This document shows, one piece after another, positions 47,681-60,859 of a stretch of 64,000 bases of DNA (the first letter of the stretch is position 1; the number at the start of each line of letters is the position of its first letter). Source of the DNA: Urophycis tenuis (lineage: Eukaryota; Chordata; Actinopteri; Gadiformes; Phycidae); contig JAXIVH010000015.1 in the NCBI GenBank assembly GCA_036785325.1, forward strand, positions 6,712,867-6,776,866, given 5' to 3'. A program made the position numbers and the translations under genes. The notes under the pieces were generated by a model, which saw only the letters and a list, made by a program, of their open reading frames with translations, was not told the DNA's origin and made no database searches.

Positions 47681-49900
47681 GGAGTGGTCTGGGACCGGTC
47701 TGGTCTGGAGCTGGTCTGAGGCCGGTCTGAGTCTGGTCTTGGTCTGGAGCTGTTGAGGAGCTGGTCTGCCTGGGAGGAGGCTTGGTGGGTTGCAAGTTGG
47801 TGGGTTGCAAGTTGGTGGGTTGCCCTCCATGTCTTCCTTCCAATCACTGGTGCCTTTTGACCAGACCAGCAACTCCAAACACCCTGCTGGAACTGCTATG
47901 TGTGTGAGGACAGCTGTTATGGATGGCAGTGGATCATCTCAGTGTCTGTGTCTCCGAGCTATGAAGGAAACCCAAAAGGAAGTTATTTCTTTTTAAAAAA
48001 GACAGACATATCCCTCAACCAAGTCCCTTTACTACTGACGTTGACGCTTCACATGCTAGACGGCTGTCGTGTTCTCCTCTACTGGGAGGAATGAGTGGAA
48101 CCACAATGTTACTGAGAAGGTTCTCCGAGGTTCAAGACCGAAGGAGGAGGAGCAGAAAACTCTGTGAAGTTCTGAGTGGGACCGTGGGATGGACACCAGC
48201 TGAGCTTTGATGGTGAAGTAATCGATCCACCAATGATGTGCACTACGTAGGTGAACCACTACACTGTTGTTGAGTCACCACTGGGTACATAGAGAATGTT
48301 GTTATGTTGTCAAGTTCACAACGTGGACATACTGAGGTATTTCTAAAGACACTGTATTTTTTTTACATATCAAAAAGTAGAATTCCAGTTTTTAGGAATT
48401 CTATACGGTATTTGTATGGTACTGAAGTGTCTCATTAAAAAACTTGGTTTTTAAATATATCCCAAATGTTCCCAAAGAAACTGGAGAACTAAGAGAGCAG
48501 CTCATTAAAACCTCATGAGAATTTCTTTAAGAAAACCTTTTGGACAAACTAAAGGGAATCAGAATCCGACTTTATTCCTCAAAATATTCTATAATTAAGT
48601 CCAGGCATAATATTTTCTTGCAGTTAGATTCCAATGTGTTCAGTGTGTGGATGAAATTAACTTCCATGGAAAATAACTGGTCATTGGGTTCCAAAGATAT
48701 ACTTTGACACGATTCCAACTTTGACGCTGTGCTATCTTCCCAAATGGATCCCAAACCAGACCCTCTTGCATGGACTCATATTCACTATAACAGTGTCATG
48801 CCTCTCGATAGCTCCGAAGCTACTGTACTCACGTGAAGCTACCGCAGTCTAAATTCTCCCTGCCTTCCTGGTGCTGCTGTCAGACCACCCACCACCTACA
48901 TACTGGTGCTGTCAACATGTAACTTCATCCTGCTTTTAGAGACACTGTGCATGTTTGTTTTTGACCTCATTTTACATGTAAAGTAGCTCAAAGTAAGACA
49001 AACTATGACCAAGGCAACTGGCTTCTTCTCACTGTTCTCTTTTTGTACCCTAAGAGCCTGTTTGTGCATGAGAAGGATAGCTCATCTGTGCCTTTCTGTC
49101 TGCCTGGCTGTCACATAAAGGAACTTAAAATATAAAGTGTGTCCAGTGAAGCACCCCACTATGACGGATCTTTCAAAAACACAGGAAGGAATAGTATCTG
49201 TAGTATCTCTGAGAGCCATACTATCAGTGGTGTAACATATTAACACTGGGATAATGGAGTCCATGGTTATTTACAATGCATAATTGATAGATATATACAC
49301 TGGACATGTTTTGTAAAGCAACACAAAATAAACATAGGACCGAGTATGCAAATTGAGTCTTGTATATAGTAAGCTTGTTATGTAAAGCTGAGCAATTAGG
49401 GAAGATGCTAGATAGCTAGCCAATTGTTTCTCTAGTTAGCTAAAACAGCCATTAGCTAGTTAGCTAGATCAACTGTTCATTAGCTGACTAGAACAACAAT
49501 TAGCTAGCTAGCTCACGTTGTTACATTTCAACCTAAACACAACAAATGTGTCATTGGTTTTCTTGTGATTTAACTGCTTGCTGCCTCTGAATGTGTAAAT
49601 GTTATTTTCCAAAATACTCTCAAATCTTGTTTTTTCTTCTAAAGTATCTAAATATTTTTTATACCTTCTGCAATTGTCAATTCTTCCGTGTTCTGAAAAG
49701 ACGGGTATTTAGAATTGGAAAGAAACTTGTGAAAACACTGTTCTGAGATGTACATGTTTTAAATGCAACTAGATAGCAATACTGTGTATAGATTGATATC
49801 TATTGACACTGAAGACATAAACCCAAATATGGTTTTAATTATTGTGTTAAATATCGTATGCTGCAATTTGAGTGAAATAAAGAAAAAGTGTAATGTGTGA
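47681..49900 (+). other. crb2 3' UTR and downstream
   Basis: It starts with GGTCTGGTCTGGAGCT-like direct repeats at 47690-47765. A patch rich in TAGCTAGC palindromes lies at 49405-49520. AATAAA hexamers at 49327-49332 and 49876-49881 are the candidate poly(A) signals. No coding sequence. Confidence 0.55.
49876..49881 (+). terminator. Distal candidate poly(A) signal of crb2
   Basis: GAAATAAAG followed within about 30 bp by TG/T-rich sequence (TGTGTGAATTTGTTTTTGTG), a good downstream element. The alternative AATAAA at 49327 lacks such a clear context. Confidence 0.5.
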
Positions 49901-49979
49901 ATTTGTTTTTGTGATCGTTTGAGAGAAGAGAACTGGTGCATGCATTGCTATTACTGTTGTTCTCAATCATTCATTTGGA

Positions 49980-50310
49980 TTTAGGGCTTAGTTATTTTTG
50001 GGTAAGGGTTTCCTATTAGAATCAAGTTTTGGGTTTATTTATTTGGTTTCAGGGTTTGGTATTCGGGTTAGGATTTAAAAAAAATGTTTTATCTCTCCTC
50101 CTTTTCTGGTACTTTTTGTTCTATTTTTTTTTCTCAATGTCTTACCCAAAACCAAACTCTAAAACCTGACCCTAACCCTAACCAAAAACCTCTAAAACCA
50201 TACCCCAATAGGTAACCTGAACCCTAAAACCAAACACTAAAGCCTTACATTCAGGTGAAACTATCATAAAAACCAAACCCTCAAACCTGACCCAAATAGG
50301 AAACCAAACC
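49980..50310. repeat. Inverted pair of telomere-like degenerate repeats
   Basis: The left arm (49980-50075) is G/T-rich (GGGTTTGG, GGGTTAGG). The right arm (50147-50310) is the C/A-rich counterpart (CCCTAACCCTAACC, AACCAAACCCT). They point head to head across about 70 bp of T-rich spacer between the convergent crb2 and znrf3 genes. Confidence 0.6.
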
Positions 50311-52787
50311 TTGGTAATCACAATGTTCACACGAAGCCTTTCAGGACACGACATGTCTGAGAATTAACTACATTCTCTGCTCTATCCATAAGGTAATAAG
50401 AGACTACCTTTCCTGATAAAGTTCAAGGGATACATGTTTATTTATACTCTTCTATTTAATTCATATTAGGCTATATATTTATATTCATGTTATATACTGT
50501 AGAAAAACAACCTAGAGGGTTTCACATGATGTCACATTCTAAGCTGCAATCTTGATGATGTTTCATAATTATACCGGTAATCAGAAAAATAACTAATCAA
50601 TTATAAAAAACTGGTTGGTTGGTGATTCTAGAATGTTTGGTCCAACAGCAACAAGATGGCCGCCAAACAAGTTATTGTTCTAAACTCAAAGAAAACACAC
50701 CACAACTTGAGTTTTACTTGAATAAAACTGTATATTTTACAGATCTTTGTACACTTTAATTACAAAACTGTATCATACTAAAGTTTTAAAATCAGTTTTT
50801 TGGTCATAGAGATTTAATTGTCTTGTGTGCAATTACCATGTATATACAAAGTCTCATGTTAGTGATTTTCCTCAAAATAAAAAGCAACCAATAACTCCAA
50901 AACGTTCATACACTCTGAACATAAGACATGGCTTAAAGATAAATATATTAGTAAATAAATATTCGGAGAACATATTTCCATTTATGAAATGTGTTGCTAT
51001 ACAGGTACAGAAATATACAGATGGATTCCTAGCCTTTTATAACATTTGTAATGGTAATGACGGAAAATAATTATATTCTTAAAAAATTAAAAAATATTAA
51101 TTTTTGTACACATTTTAATCTTCTTAAGTGCTAGAAACGATAACCAAAAAAATTTTAAATAGTGACTCAAGTACCCCAAAATGTTATATCTGCAGTAGGT
51201 ACAGAAACCTCTATGCAAAAGGCAAGATTAGATTCTCACTTGATTACAGCACTGGGTTAACATATAAATAGGGTTATTTCGGGAGTTTGCCTCTGTCAAG
51301 AGAATGAGTACATTTCATAGAAACAGTATCAAAACAGTCTGCAGGACAAACGGATGGGTCTGTATAAAGAAGAGTGTTGATATCGACAGCTTGTGTTGTA
51401 CTGTATGATATGGAGACACTGTGGTATGTGTAACTGCAAAAGCAAATAATAACATTTAGAAAAAAAAAATCACAGTACAAAAAAGGAACCCTTATGAGCG
51501 ATGAGTCTTCCTGATCCTTTCCTTTGGCCTTTTGAAACACACAAGAACCTTAAGAGCCACACATAAACAAGAGCATACTTTGTGGAGGACATTTTGATAA
51601 GTGACAGTGAAAAAAAAAAATGTAAGGGCTACACTCCACATTTTTCTTTCAAAGAACTCCAATCACCCCCCCCCCCTCCCCCCACGAATCTGAACCCCCC
51701 TCCCCAGCAGCCCCTCTGTCCCACTGCAGGGTCTTCTGCCCCTCCGAGACGGTCCGCGGGGGTCTCCGGGGGAGGCTCCGACAGCATAAGGCTGATGTGT
51801 CGCACGGACACATCTGTCCACGAGTAGGCCACCGCTGGATAGAAATGGAACGCATTTAACCTGAAGGCACGGCCACCACCGCGCCGCTGAGACCGGTGGC
51901 ACGGTGGTGCACGCACATTTCTATGCTTTTTTTTCCTGTTTTTAATAATTTGTCTATCTATAGCTTTATCCTTTTCTCAAGGGAGAAAACCTGTTTGTCA
52001 GAAAAATGCATCAGACATGGCAGGCTTTTACCTAACTCTCATTAAGAGGTACAAGAAACAAGTAAAAGTCAACCATGTCTTGTAGTTTTGGTAAAGCTCA
52101 ACCGTTTCTATCGGAGTTGGTGGTCTTGTTGAAGCATTTCAGGCAACGGTGTTTATGTAAACACATGAGAAACATGATGTCGATGCACATGATGACGCGA
52201 CAACCATCATGCATTTAGAAGGAGACAAGTAAAGGATCTAAATCAAACCAGTTGCACAATCAATGGAGGCTTGATTCCACGTGACAAGCATACAAGTGAA
52301 CATAGTGGACCGGGTTACAACCCCATTAAGGGCTGGCCGAACCCTTGTTAACATTATGGGATGGCCAAACTCTTGTTAACGTTAAGAGATGGCCGAACCA
52401 TTGTTAACGTTATGGGATGGCCTATCCCTTGTTAACATTACGGGATGGTCAATCCCTTGTTAACCTTAAGGGATGGCCAAACCTTTTGTTGGCGGGCATT
52501 GTATCCAAGCTGCTCCAGTTTGTGTTACGAGGGCCCCCGGTGAGGCCTTTAGTACCAGCTGCTCCATGTCTCGAGACGTTTGTAGCCCCGGGACTGAACT
52601 GAATGAACTGTGCATCTGCAAACCATCGTTTTCAGTAGAAATATTACCCTATCAAAGATGCTAACATTCAGTTTTGCAAAAAAAAAAAAAGGCTAGCGCA
52701 AGGCAACTGAGGGCTTGAATTTGACCGACTGACTGACCGGCTGGCAGGCATTGTACCATCGACGATGAAGCATAAAATGTCGTATAC
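50311..52787 (-). other. Probable znrf3 3' UTR region
   Basis: AT-rich sequence downstream (in gene sense) of the znrf3 stop, without coding signals. A C-rich patch lies at 51665-51715 and a minisatellite at 52326-52495. TTTATT on the plus strand (AATAAA on the minus) near 50438 is a candidate 3' end, unproven. Confidence 0.4.
52326..52495. repeat. Minisatellite downstream of znrf3 stop
   Basis: About six copies of a unit of roughly 28 bp, GGGATGGCCAAACCCTTGTT plus AACGTTAT, with point variants. Confidence 0.85.
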
Positions 52788-55572
52788 TTATAGTCCCCCA
52801 TCGCTTGTAAAAGTACTGCTTCCCGATTCATTTCTGCTGGCGGAGCACTGGGGCTGGAACAGGGCTCTCCTCTCCTCCTCGTGTGGGTGTACCTGACCTA
52901 TGAACTGTCCTGAAGACAAGTACCCTGCCTCCCTGTCCTCCTGCAGCCTCCCTGGCCGGCCCTCCGCCTCCGTCGTCCCGTTGGCCTGCAAGAGGCTTCC
53001 CTGGGCGTCCGCCGCCGCCGCCGCGCCCGACTCACAGTCCGTGTCCTCGGGAATTATGGGTATTCTCTGGCTGAGCTCGCAGCATCCCTGACCGGAGCAG
53101 GCGTCCGGGTCCGTGTGCGCGTACTGCACGCTCACGGCGTAGTCCTCGGCGTAGCGCGCCACCCGGTGCACCTTCATCTCCTTGTAGAAGCAGCAGGGCA
53201 GGCCGTCGTAGGCGCCCTGCTCCGACGGCGGGCACATGTGCTCGGAGGCAAAACAGTTCTTCAGGGCAGCGCTCTGAAACTCGGCGCCCGCGCGCACACA
53301 GCCCCGCCCCGGGGCGCCTGGCTGGCCCCCCCCTCGGTCCTGCGCCTTGCGCTCGGCGCTGCTGGGAGGAGGGGGCCCCTCCGAGCAGCAGCCGCAGGCC
53401 CCGGGCCCCGGGTCCCCCGACTCCTCTGGCGCCCGGCTCCCTCGGTCGGCGCCGTAGGCGAGGACCCCCGTGGCCGCCGCCCCTCCGCCACCGCCGCCGC
53501 CGTCCCGGGACTCCAGAGAGGACCGGCCGCCATGGTTGGCATCCGGGCCGCGCCCGGGCACGTGGTCCCCGCCGCCGCAGCCCACCGGGGTGACGGCGCC
53601 GGGGGGCAGCGGGCACTCGTGTCCCGAGGGGGCGGGGCTGAGCGAGTCGTCGGCCGGCGCGGCGCCCGTCTCCCCGCCCGCCGGGGTCCTGCAGGGGCTC
53701 TTGCTGCGGTAGACGTAGGGGTCGTAGTCGCTGCTCAGGGAGCTGCGGAAGGTGGAGCAGCTGCCGTACACGCCCTGGTTGCTGACCTCGGTGCAGTCCA
53801 GCATGGAGTCGCTGGAGGAGCAGTGGCACTGGCCCGAGCTGCTGCTGCTGCTGTCGCTGCCGGGGCAGTCGGCCAGGTAGCCGCTGCACACCGAGCGGTG
53901 GCCGTGGTAGCAGCCCAGGCCGGACGCGCTCCCCGCCTCGGCCATGCGCGTGCCGGCGGCCGGCCCCATGTGCATCACCGAGGGGTACAGCAGGCCCTGC
54001 TGAAAGGCCCTGCCGTGGTGGCCCTTGTGGGCGCCGGCCGCGCCGCCCGGCGGCCCCGCCAAGGCCGGCCCCTGGGCGCCGTCGGGCGGCTGGGGGAAGG
54101 TCAGGCCCTGGAAGTAGTAGTGCTGGTACATGGTCTCATACTGCGAGAAGCAGGCCGCCCGCGAGAAGCTGCGCCCGCCGTGGAACTTGGGTCTCTTGAA
54201 GGCGGCGTGGTGGGGGGGCTGGGCGGCCGGGTAGGCCGGGGGTCCGCGGTGCTCCAGCCCACAGTGGTGGGGGTTGAGCGAGTGGTCCAGGTGCAGGGTG
54301 GGGTGGTAGCCGCGCAGGAAGGCGGCGGAGGAGGCGGACTGGGCCGGGTAGAGGCCCTGGGGGTCCGGATGCTGGTCCACGGTCAGCACGGTGATGGGGT
54401 TGCCGTGGGGGTCCATGCTGGTGCGGGTGGGGTAGGCCGTCACCTGGCCGGCGCGGTGCACCCTGCCCGGGTAGTGGACGGGGAGCACCACCCTCTGCTG
54501 CCGGCTGTGGACGGAGCTGACCGGCTCCACGCACACTGGTCCCGGGTTCCCCTTCTTTTGCTCTGCGGGAGGAAGGACAATGAAAGGGTGTCATGAAGGT
54601 GTTATAAATGTGAAAAACATTTACATTACATTTAGCAGACGCTTTTATCCAAAGCGACTTACAAAGAGTACACTTGTCATAAGAAGGTGAAACGTTTCAT
54701 CGCTGCTTATACAGTAAGAAAGTCACCAGAGCAAGCTTCAAGCACTTCAATTGCTTCAAACACTGTGTGGTTTGATGAACAGGTGAAACTGTGTCAAGTG
54801 TTTTTAACACAAAGAGCCCCGGGAGGCTCAAGGCCGCAGACACGACGAGCGCGGGGGGGCTTCGAATGCTCATCACACGTGGCCTCCCGGACACCCAGGA
54901 GACCCCCGACTCACCCAGGATGTTGTGTCTGCAGTGGGGGCAGGTGTGGTGCTGCAGCAGCCAGGGGTCCACACACTTCTTGTGGAAGCGGTGAGCGCAC
55001 GGGATGACTCGCAGCTCCTGGGAGAGGAAACAACAGAACAAGCAGCGCAGGGTTTAGTGTTGAGAGTTAAGAGTTAATGCCGCCCTGGCTGAGAGAAAGG
55101 CGCTCCTCCCGTTCCTCAGCGCAGAGCCGTCACGCTGGATTGGATTAGAGGCAGCAGGGAAACATGCGGAGGTTTAACTGAGGGAGCCCGGAGAGGCCGT
55201 GGGAGGACAGCGCGGATCGCGGCAGTGAATCTATGAAAAGCAGACGAGAGGCCATTTGCTGACGAGCGGCTTACAGGAATTAAATAACGGAAGAAAGGTT
55301 TGTGCGAACGAAATGCATCCTGATCCCGTGGGTTGTATTTGAGGCGCGTTTCCAGCCGTGGCCGCCAGGTGGCAGCAAACCACCGCGATAACCACACCGC
55401 AGCGCAGTCCTGCTGATCCCCCCCACAAAAACAGTACGCACTGCAACTTTTTACAGCATGCGTCTCATCCTTCCCAGGCAAAACAAATAACACAGCATAC
55501 ACCTTGACGGCTGGTATGGGGAGAATGCATTCACCTCACAACGAGACACCACCCCCCCCCCCCCCCTCCCCT

Positions 55573-55620
<48 letters not shown>

Positions 55621-58600
55621 CACGCACGCACACACACACACACGCACACGCACACACAAACACACACACACACAACAGAAGGGCCTTTATGAATATGAAC
55701 CAGCGTATTCATGGTCGGTGCTTGTATCTCCATCTCCGGTCTCTCCTGCTCCTTCACGTGACTCATCATCGCCGGGCTCTTTTTCCACGCGCCTTTGTCG
55801 CCTCGCTCACCGCCCAAGAATCGCTTTGATGCCATTCAGCCTTTTATATCTCCACTTCCTGTGTGCAACACTGGCGCCACAGTCCCCGTGCTCCAACCCA
55901 CCCCCCCCCACCCACACACACACCACCACCCTCCCTTTCCCCCCTTGCCGAAGACACACGGAGCCATGGCAGGGGGGGGGAAAACAAAAAAAAAACATCC
56001 GGGGTCTGTACCCCCCCACATTCCTGGCTGCTGTGGACGAGCGGCCCGGCTGCAGAGGCTCCTCCAGGGGACAGACTTTAAAGTCTACCGTACATATTTT
56101 GACGATGACTCCCCGGAGGATTCAAAGGAGACCACCGTGGGGCCGGAAGCCCGATCCCAGCAGCCCAGTGCATGCTGGGTACCGCGCGCTCCCCCACGGG
56201 GGCGCACAAAAGGGGCCGACAGGCCTCCATCTTGAATACACCGGCAGGAATGTCCTAGGAGCACCACCGGGGGACTTCCGCCCTCCATTGTCCACCGACG
56301 GCCGCACAACACAAGAGAGCAGCGTGGCGTCTGGGGAACGCCGGCCGCGCGGCTCAAGACCAGTCAGGGCTGGGAAAAAAACACGCCGTGTTGTTTGTGT
56401 GTGCGTGCCGCGCGGCGAGGCTTGTCAGAGACCCCCCCCCCCGCCTCCGACACGATGAATCGAACGTCCACTCAGACGTGCAGAACACCACGTTGCTACT
56501 AAGTTCTCCATGTTCTCTGTGTCCCCGCCACACGCCGCCGCCGCCGCCCCCTCCCTCCCTCCCTCCCTCCCTCTCCCTCGGTTGCTGTTGCCGTGGCAAC
56601 CGTAAAGCCATGGCAGCGGCCTCTGCCACGCGCGCTGCTGCCGGCACGCATGTGTGTCCGCGTCGACCAATGGGACGACGGCCCGGCAGCACTGACCTCG
56701 GCCTCTGGGTGAATGAAAGGGCTCTTAGTGCCGGAATGCGCCTCACCTCGCCGTCCATGTACTTCTCCAGGCAGATGGCGCAGTCCGAGGTGGAGCTACT
56801 GCTCAGCCAATCGGACGCCCCGCAGCTGCTCTCCCGCTGACCCTTGACCTTGGCCTTGAACTTGCGCGTCTCCATCTTCTCCAGAGCCTGGATGGCCATC
56901 CTGTTCAGAGAGCTCTGGAGGAGGGGAGAGGAGAGGGGAGGGGGATTATGGGTTATTGAATTGTTTACATTTTATTCTTTTTTTGTTGGCATGTGACCCC
57001 CTTGTATTTGCTGTAAAGATCCTCCACCCAAAGAGAAGGTGGACCTGGCTCAGTAGAACAGTCCACTCCACAAACACAAGCCTAACTGTACTTGTTAGCT
57101 GCATGGGAGCCAGCTGAATTCCGTCATTTGTAATCATTCCAGGACAAGTATGCAGGTTCGAAGCCAAACCCAGCGGTATGTGTGGCTCTTTCCTTTTAAG
57201 AAATCACCCTTTAATTATTCATCAAAAGCAGATTGTAATGAGAGTTTTTCTTTTCTTTCTTTCCACTGACGTGTACTCAAGTTGGGACAAGCACGCCTCA
57301 CTCATACACACACACACGCACACACGCACACGCACACAGACACGCACACACACACACACACGCACATGCACACACGCATGTACACACTGGGAGCCGGGAG
57401 CAGAGTCCCAGCCATGAGGGCTCCAGCTCCTGGTTCTCCTGCATCCTCAAGACAGATACAGCTAACCATAAACTAACCAACAGCTAACCATAAACTAACC
57501 AACCATAACCAACAGATAACCATAACAAACAGCTGACAATGGCTAACAGCTAACCATCAGCAAACTATAACCAGCAGCTAGCCATTAACAATAGCTATCC
57601 TCCTCATCAATAAGATCATGCTGCAGCCTCCGGGGGGAGATGTGTGTCAGCAGAAGAGGAGTCAATTCATTAGACCTCACTGTGGCACAGTAAACATGGC
57701 AGACTTTTGTGTGTGTGTGTGTGTGTGTGTGTACCTGGCTCCTCCTTTGTTTCAGTTTGATCTTAATGAGCAGAATAAGGCAAACCAAGGAAACAACCAC
57801 GAAGAAAGCCAGGAAGATGCCCATGTCAAAATACTCCGTGGGCTGCTGTGGAAACAAAAGAACAGATCCAGACACACGAGTGAGACAATAATAACCATAA
57901 TAACAATAATAACCATCATCATAATAATCAGCCTCATCGTGTCTAGGTGGTAAATGAAGACAGACGACTGAAAGAGGGCCATGATGCCTCATCAAAGTGG
58001 GTCACTTGAGAAGCACAAAGATATAATAATAATGTATATAAATACATAAACGAGACCCGTAACACAATGTGTGATGCTGACGCTCGGTGCATAAGGCTGA
58101 GCAGGCAGGAGGCCACGCCCCTAACTGAACACAACGCTTCCATTGGGAGGTTTGTGCCGGCTAGGGGTTCTTCTGGTTCGGTTCGGTTCGGGCTCTTGGT
58201 TGAGCCCAAACCGAGAGTATCGATTTCATGGAGCATGATTCATTACAAAAATGACTGATTTAACTAACTTGAACTTTGAACTAATGTTCTTAGTTCAGAG
58301 CTCTGCTTCGAACAGCAACAGAACGTGTGATCTGTGATAGTGAACTGGTGATCTAGTCAATAAATTCTACTGCTGCGTCTACTTTCCCTATGTGGTGATC
58401 TGGGATCCGGTCCGACCCGGGTGGGCAGAACTTCTGGGGCGAGACGGCCGAGGGCCCAGAGCCACTGGGCTCCAACAGAGCGCCGGGCTTCCAGTACGTT
58501 ATGGAGAAATTCTACTGCGGAGGAACTGATTCACGCGAGTAGACGAAGCTTTCAGACGGGAATTTCATGAAGTGTGTCCCTGTGGTGGCCGGTCTATACG

Positions 58601-60791
58601 GTCGGAATGTGAAACCTTTACAAACACTTTTACGGTTTACTACCGCTGGCCGGATTTGCTTGCCAATTAGGCAACTACGGATCGACGCCTCCAGCGTCAT
58701 GATCGGTCAAAACAATTACAAAGCGAAAGTCGGTGAAAGTCTAAAGTCTGATTTGTGAGCCGGCGTCAGTGGGAAACGTCAACCCTGTTGGGTTGGTCGT
58801 GGGACGGTTTGGTCCAGAACTTTAACAGGTCCGAGGGGCCTCGCAGCCACGCTGGTCTCTCTGGTGATGCTCCAGGACCTCTGAGACGGAGGCGCGCCCT
58901 CACCTTGGGGGGTCTGTGCTGTATGCGAGCGCGGGCGACCTTCTGCTTGTTCACGATGTTCATCAGCTTCATGGCATCGTTGCCCTTGACGTAGACCACC
59001 GGCCGCTTCAGGGGGTCTTCTCCCACCTGGTTCAGCTGCAAGGGGGAGAGAGAGAGAGACAGAGACACAGAGAGAGTGTGAATGAGAAAGAGAGAAACAG
59101 AGACAGAGAGTGTGAATGAGAGAGAGAGACAGAGACAGAAGGAGAGACAGAGGGAGAGAGAGACATAGACACAGAGACAGTGTGATAGAGAAAGAGAGAG
59201 ACAGAGACAGAGAGTGTGAATGAGAGAGACAGCGACAGACAGAGAGCGAGAGAGACAGAGAGAGAGAGAGAGAGCGAGAGACAGACAGAGAGGAAACATG
59301 ACACAGAGAGAGTGACGCACAGAGAGAGTGACGCACAGAGAGAGAGAGAGACAGACAGAGACACAGAGAGACAGACAGAGACACAGAGAGACAGACAGAG
59401 AGAGACAGACAGACACAGAGAGAGAGACAGACAGAGAGACACAGAGAGACAGACAGTGAGTGAGAGAGAGACAGACAGAGAGAGTGAGAGAGAGACAGAC
59501 AGAGAGACAGACAGCGAGGAGACATGAAGGTAAAGACCCCATGGTGTAGCTGCCCGTGGTGAGCGCTGACAGCGTCCTGCTGTACTGTGAACGACCCTCT
59601 AATGAATAAGACGCTCTCAACACCACGGCCCCCGGGCATCAAGACCAGGCAGCCTACACTCTGTCATTACACCCAACAGGGGGAGGGAGAGGGGAGGGAG
59701 GGAGGGAGGGAGGAAGGGGGGGGGGGCATGGCAGTGCAGACTGATGTTGAAACTGTGGCCAACTCCTGCCTGAATAGCAGCGGGGGGGGAGAAAAAACGT
59801 TCCGAAAGCCGGCCGGAGCTGGGATTCATCGCAGACCACTGAGACAGTTTGACACGCTCCTTTCTCCTCCTCCTCCTCGTCGTCTTCCTCCGTGCTGCCA
59901 GTCTGCGGCCCGGAGCGGCCATTTGAACCGGCCCACGGGGGGAAAGACATTTTCATCTCCGCCGATGTCATGTCATGGTTTCCGTGTGAAATACGGACCC
60001 GAGATAAATAAACAAACACACGACTAAACAGCCCACGCAGGCGTTTTGACTTGCTGCACCATCAGGGCCGGTCTGGAACTGTGTAAATGATAACTATTTA
60101 CTTGGTAGCCACTTAATTATAATGATACATGATAATAATGTATTCCTCATCCAGCTACCGGTATTTCCAGCTCCGCTGGTTCACAGCCAACGCTTATGAT
60201 TTCCTCCCCGTCGGGTAGCGAGTCGAAGCTTCACAGCCCGTCGCCGCGGCTTCCATCCCATAATAATGCCGTCCGTCACACCGGGAGGTCAAGCGGCTAA
60301 GCTCAACGAACCCCCCCCCCCCCCCCCCCCCAGCCCCCAGCCCTCACCACCCCCCACCCCCCCACCCTTGTCCCCGCCTCCCTGCCCCTAGGCATTGTGG
60401 GTCACGTCTCTGCCTATCCACCCTGACTGGAAAAGCCTCTCGGGGAATCGAACACAGCCGCCCTCGCGCAGCCTTTCATGTGGTCTCCGCGCAATCCCTT
60501 TTATCTCTGCGCTATAAGCGCTTCTCAGCCCCGCGGCGCAGGGAGGAGGGGGGGGGGGGGGAGAAAACAAGACAGAGGGAGAGGGAGAGAGAGAGAGAGA
60601 GAGGGAGGGAGAGAGAAAAAAAGTTTTACAAGTCCGGGCCTGGGGAAGATGAATACCTCTGGAGAATTCTTGCGACAAAGCCACTCCGAAGAGAGACTCT
60701 CCTGTATTAATATATTGAGAAAATCTCACGAGAACAAAGACGCGACAGGCTGCCACTGTCGCACGGAGACGCCTGGGACGAGAGGAGACAC

Positions 60792-60859
<68 letters not shown>

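Noticed and set aside
53115..54596. 493-codon open frame on the plus strand opposite the last znrf3 exon
   Set aside because: It mirrors the very GC-rich znrf3 tail and has only low-complexity Ala/Gly/Arg composition. The minus-strand frame matches ZNRF3 throughout.
58766..59642. 286-codon minus-strand frames rich in Ser-Leu-Cys over the znrf3 exon
   Set aside because: Only 59035-58904 is coding; the rest is the GAGACA array read as CT-rich intron.
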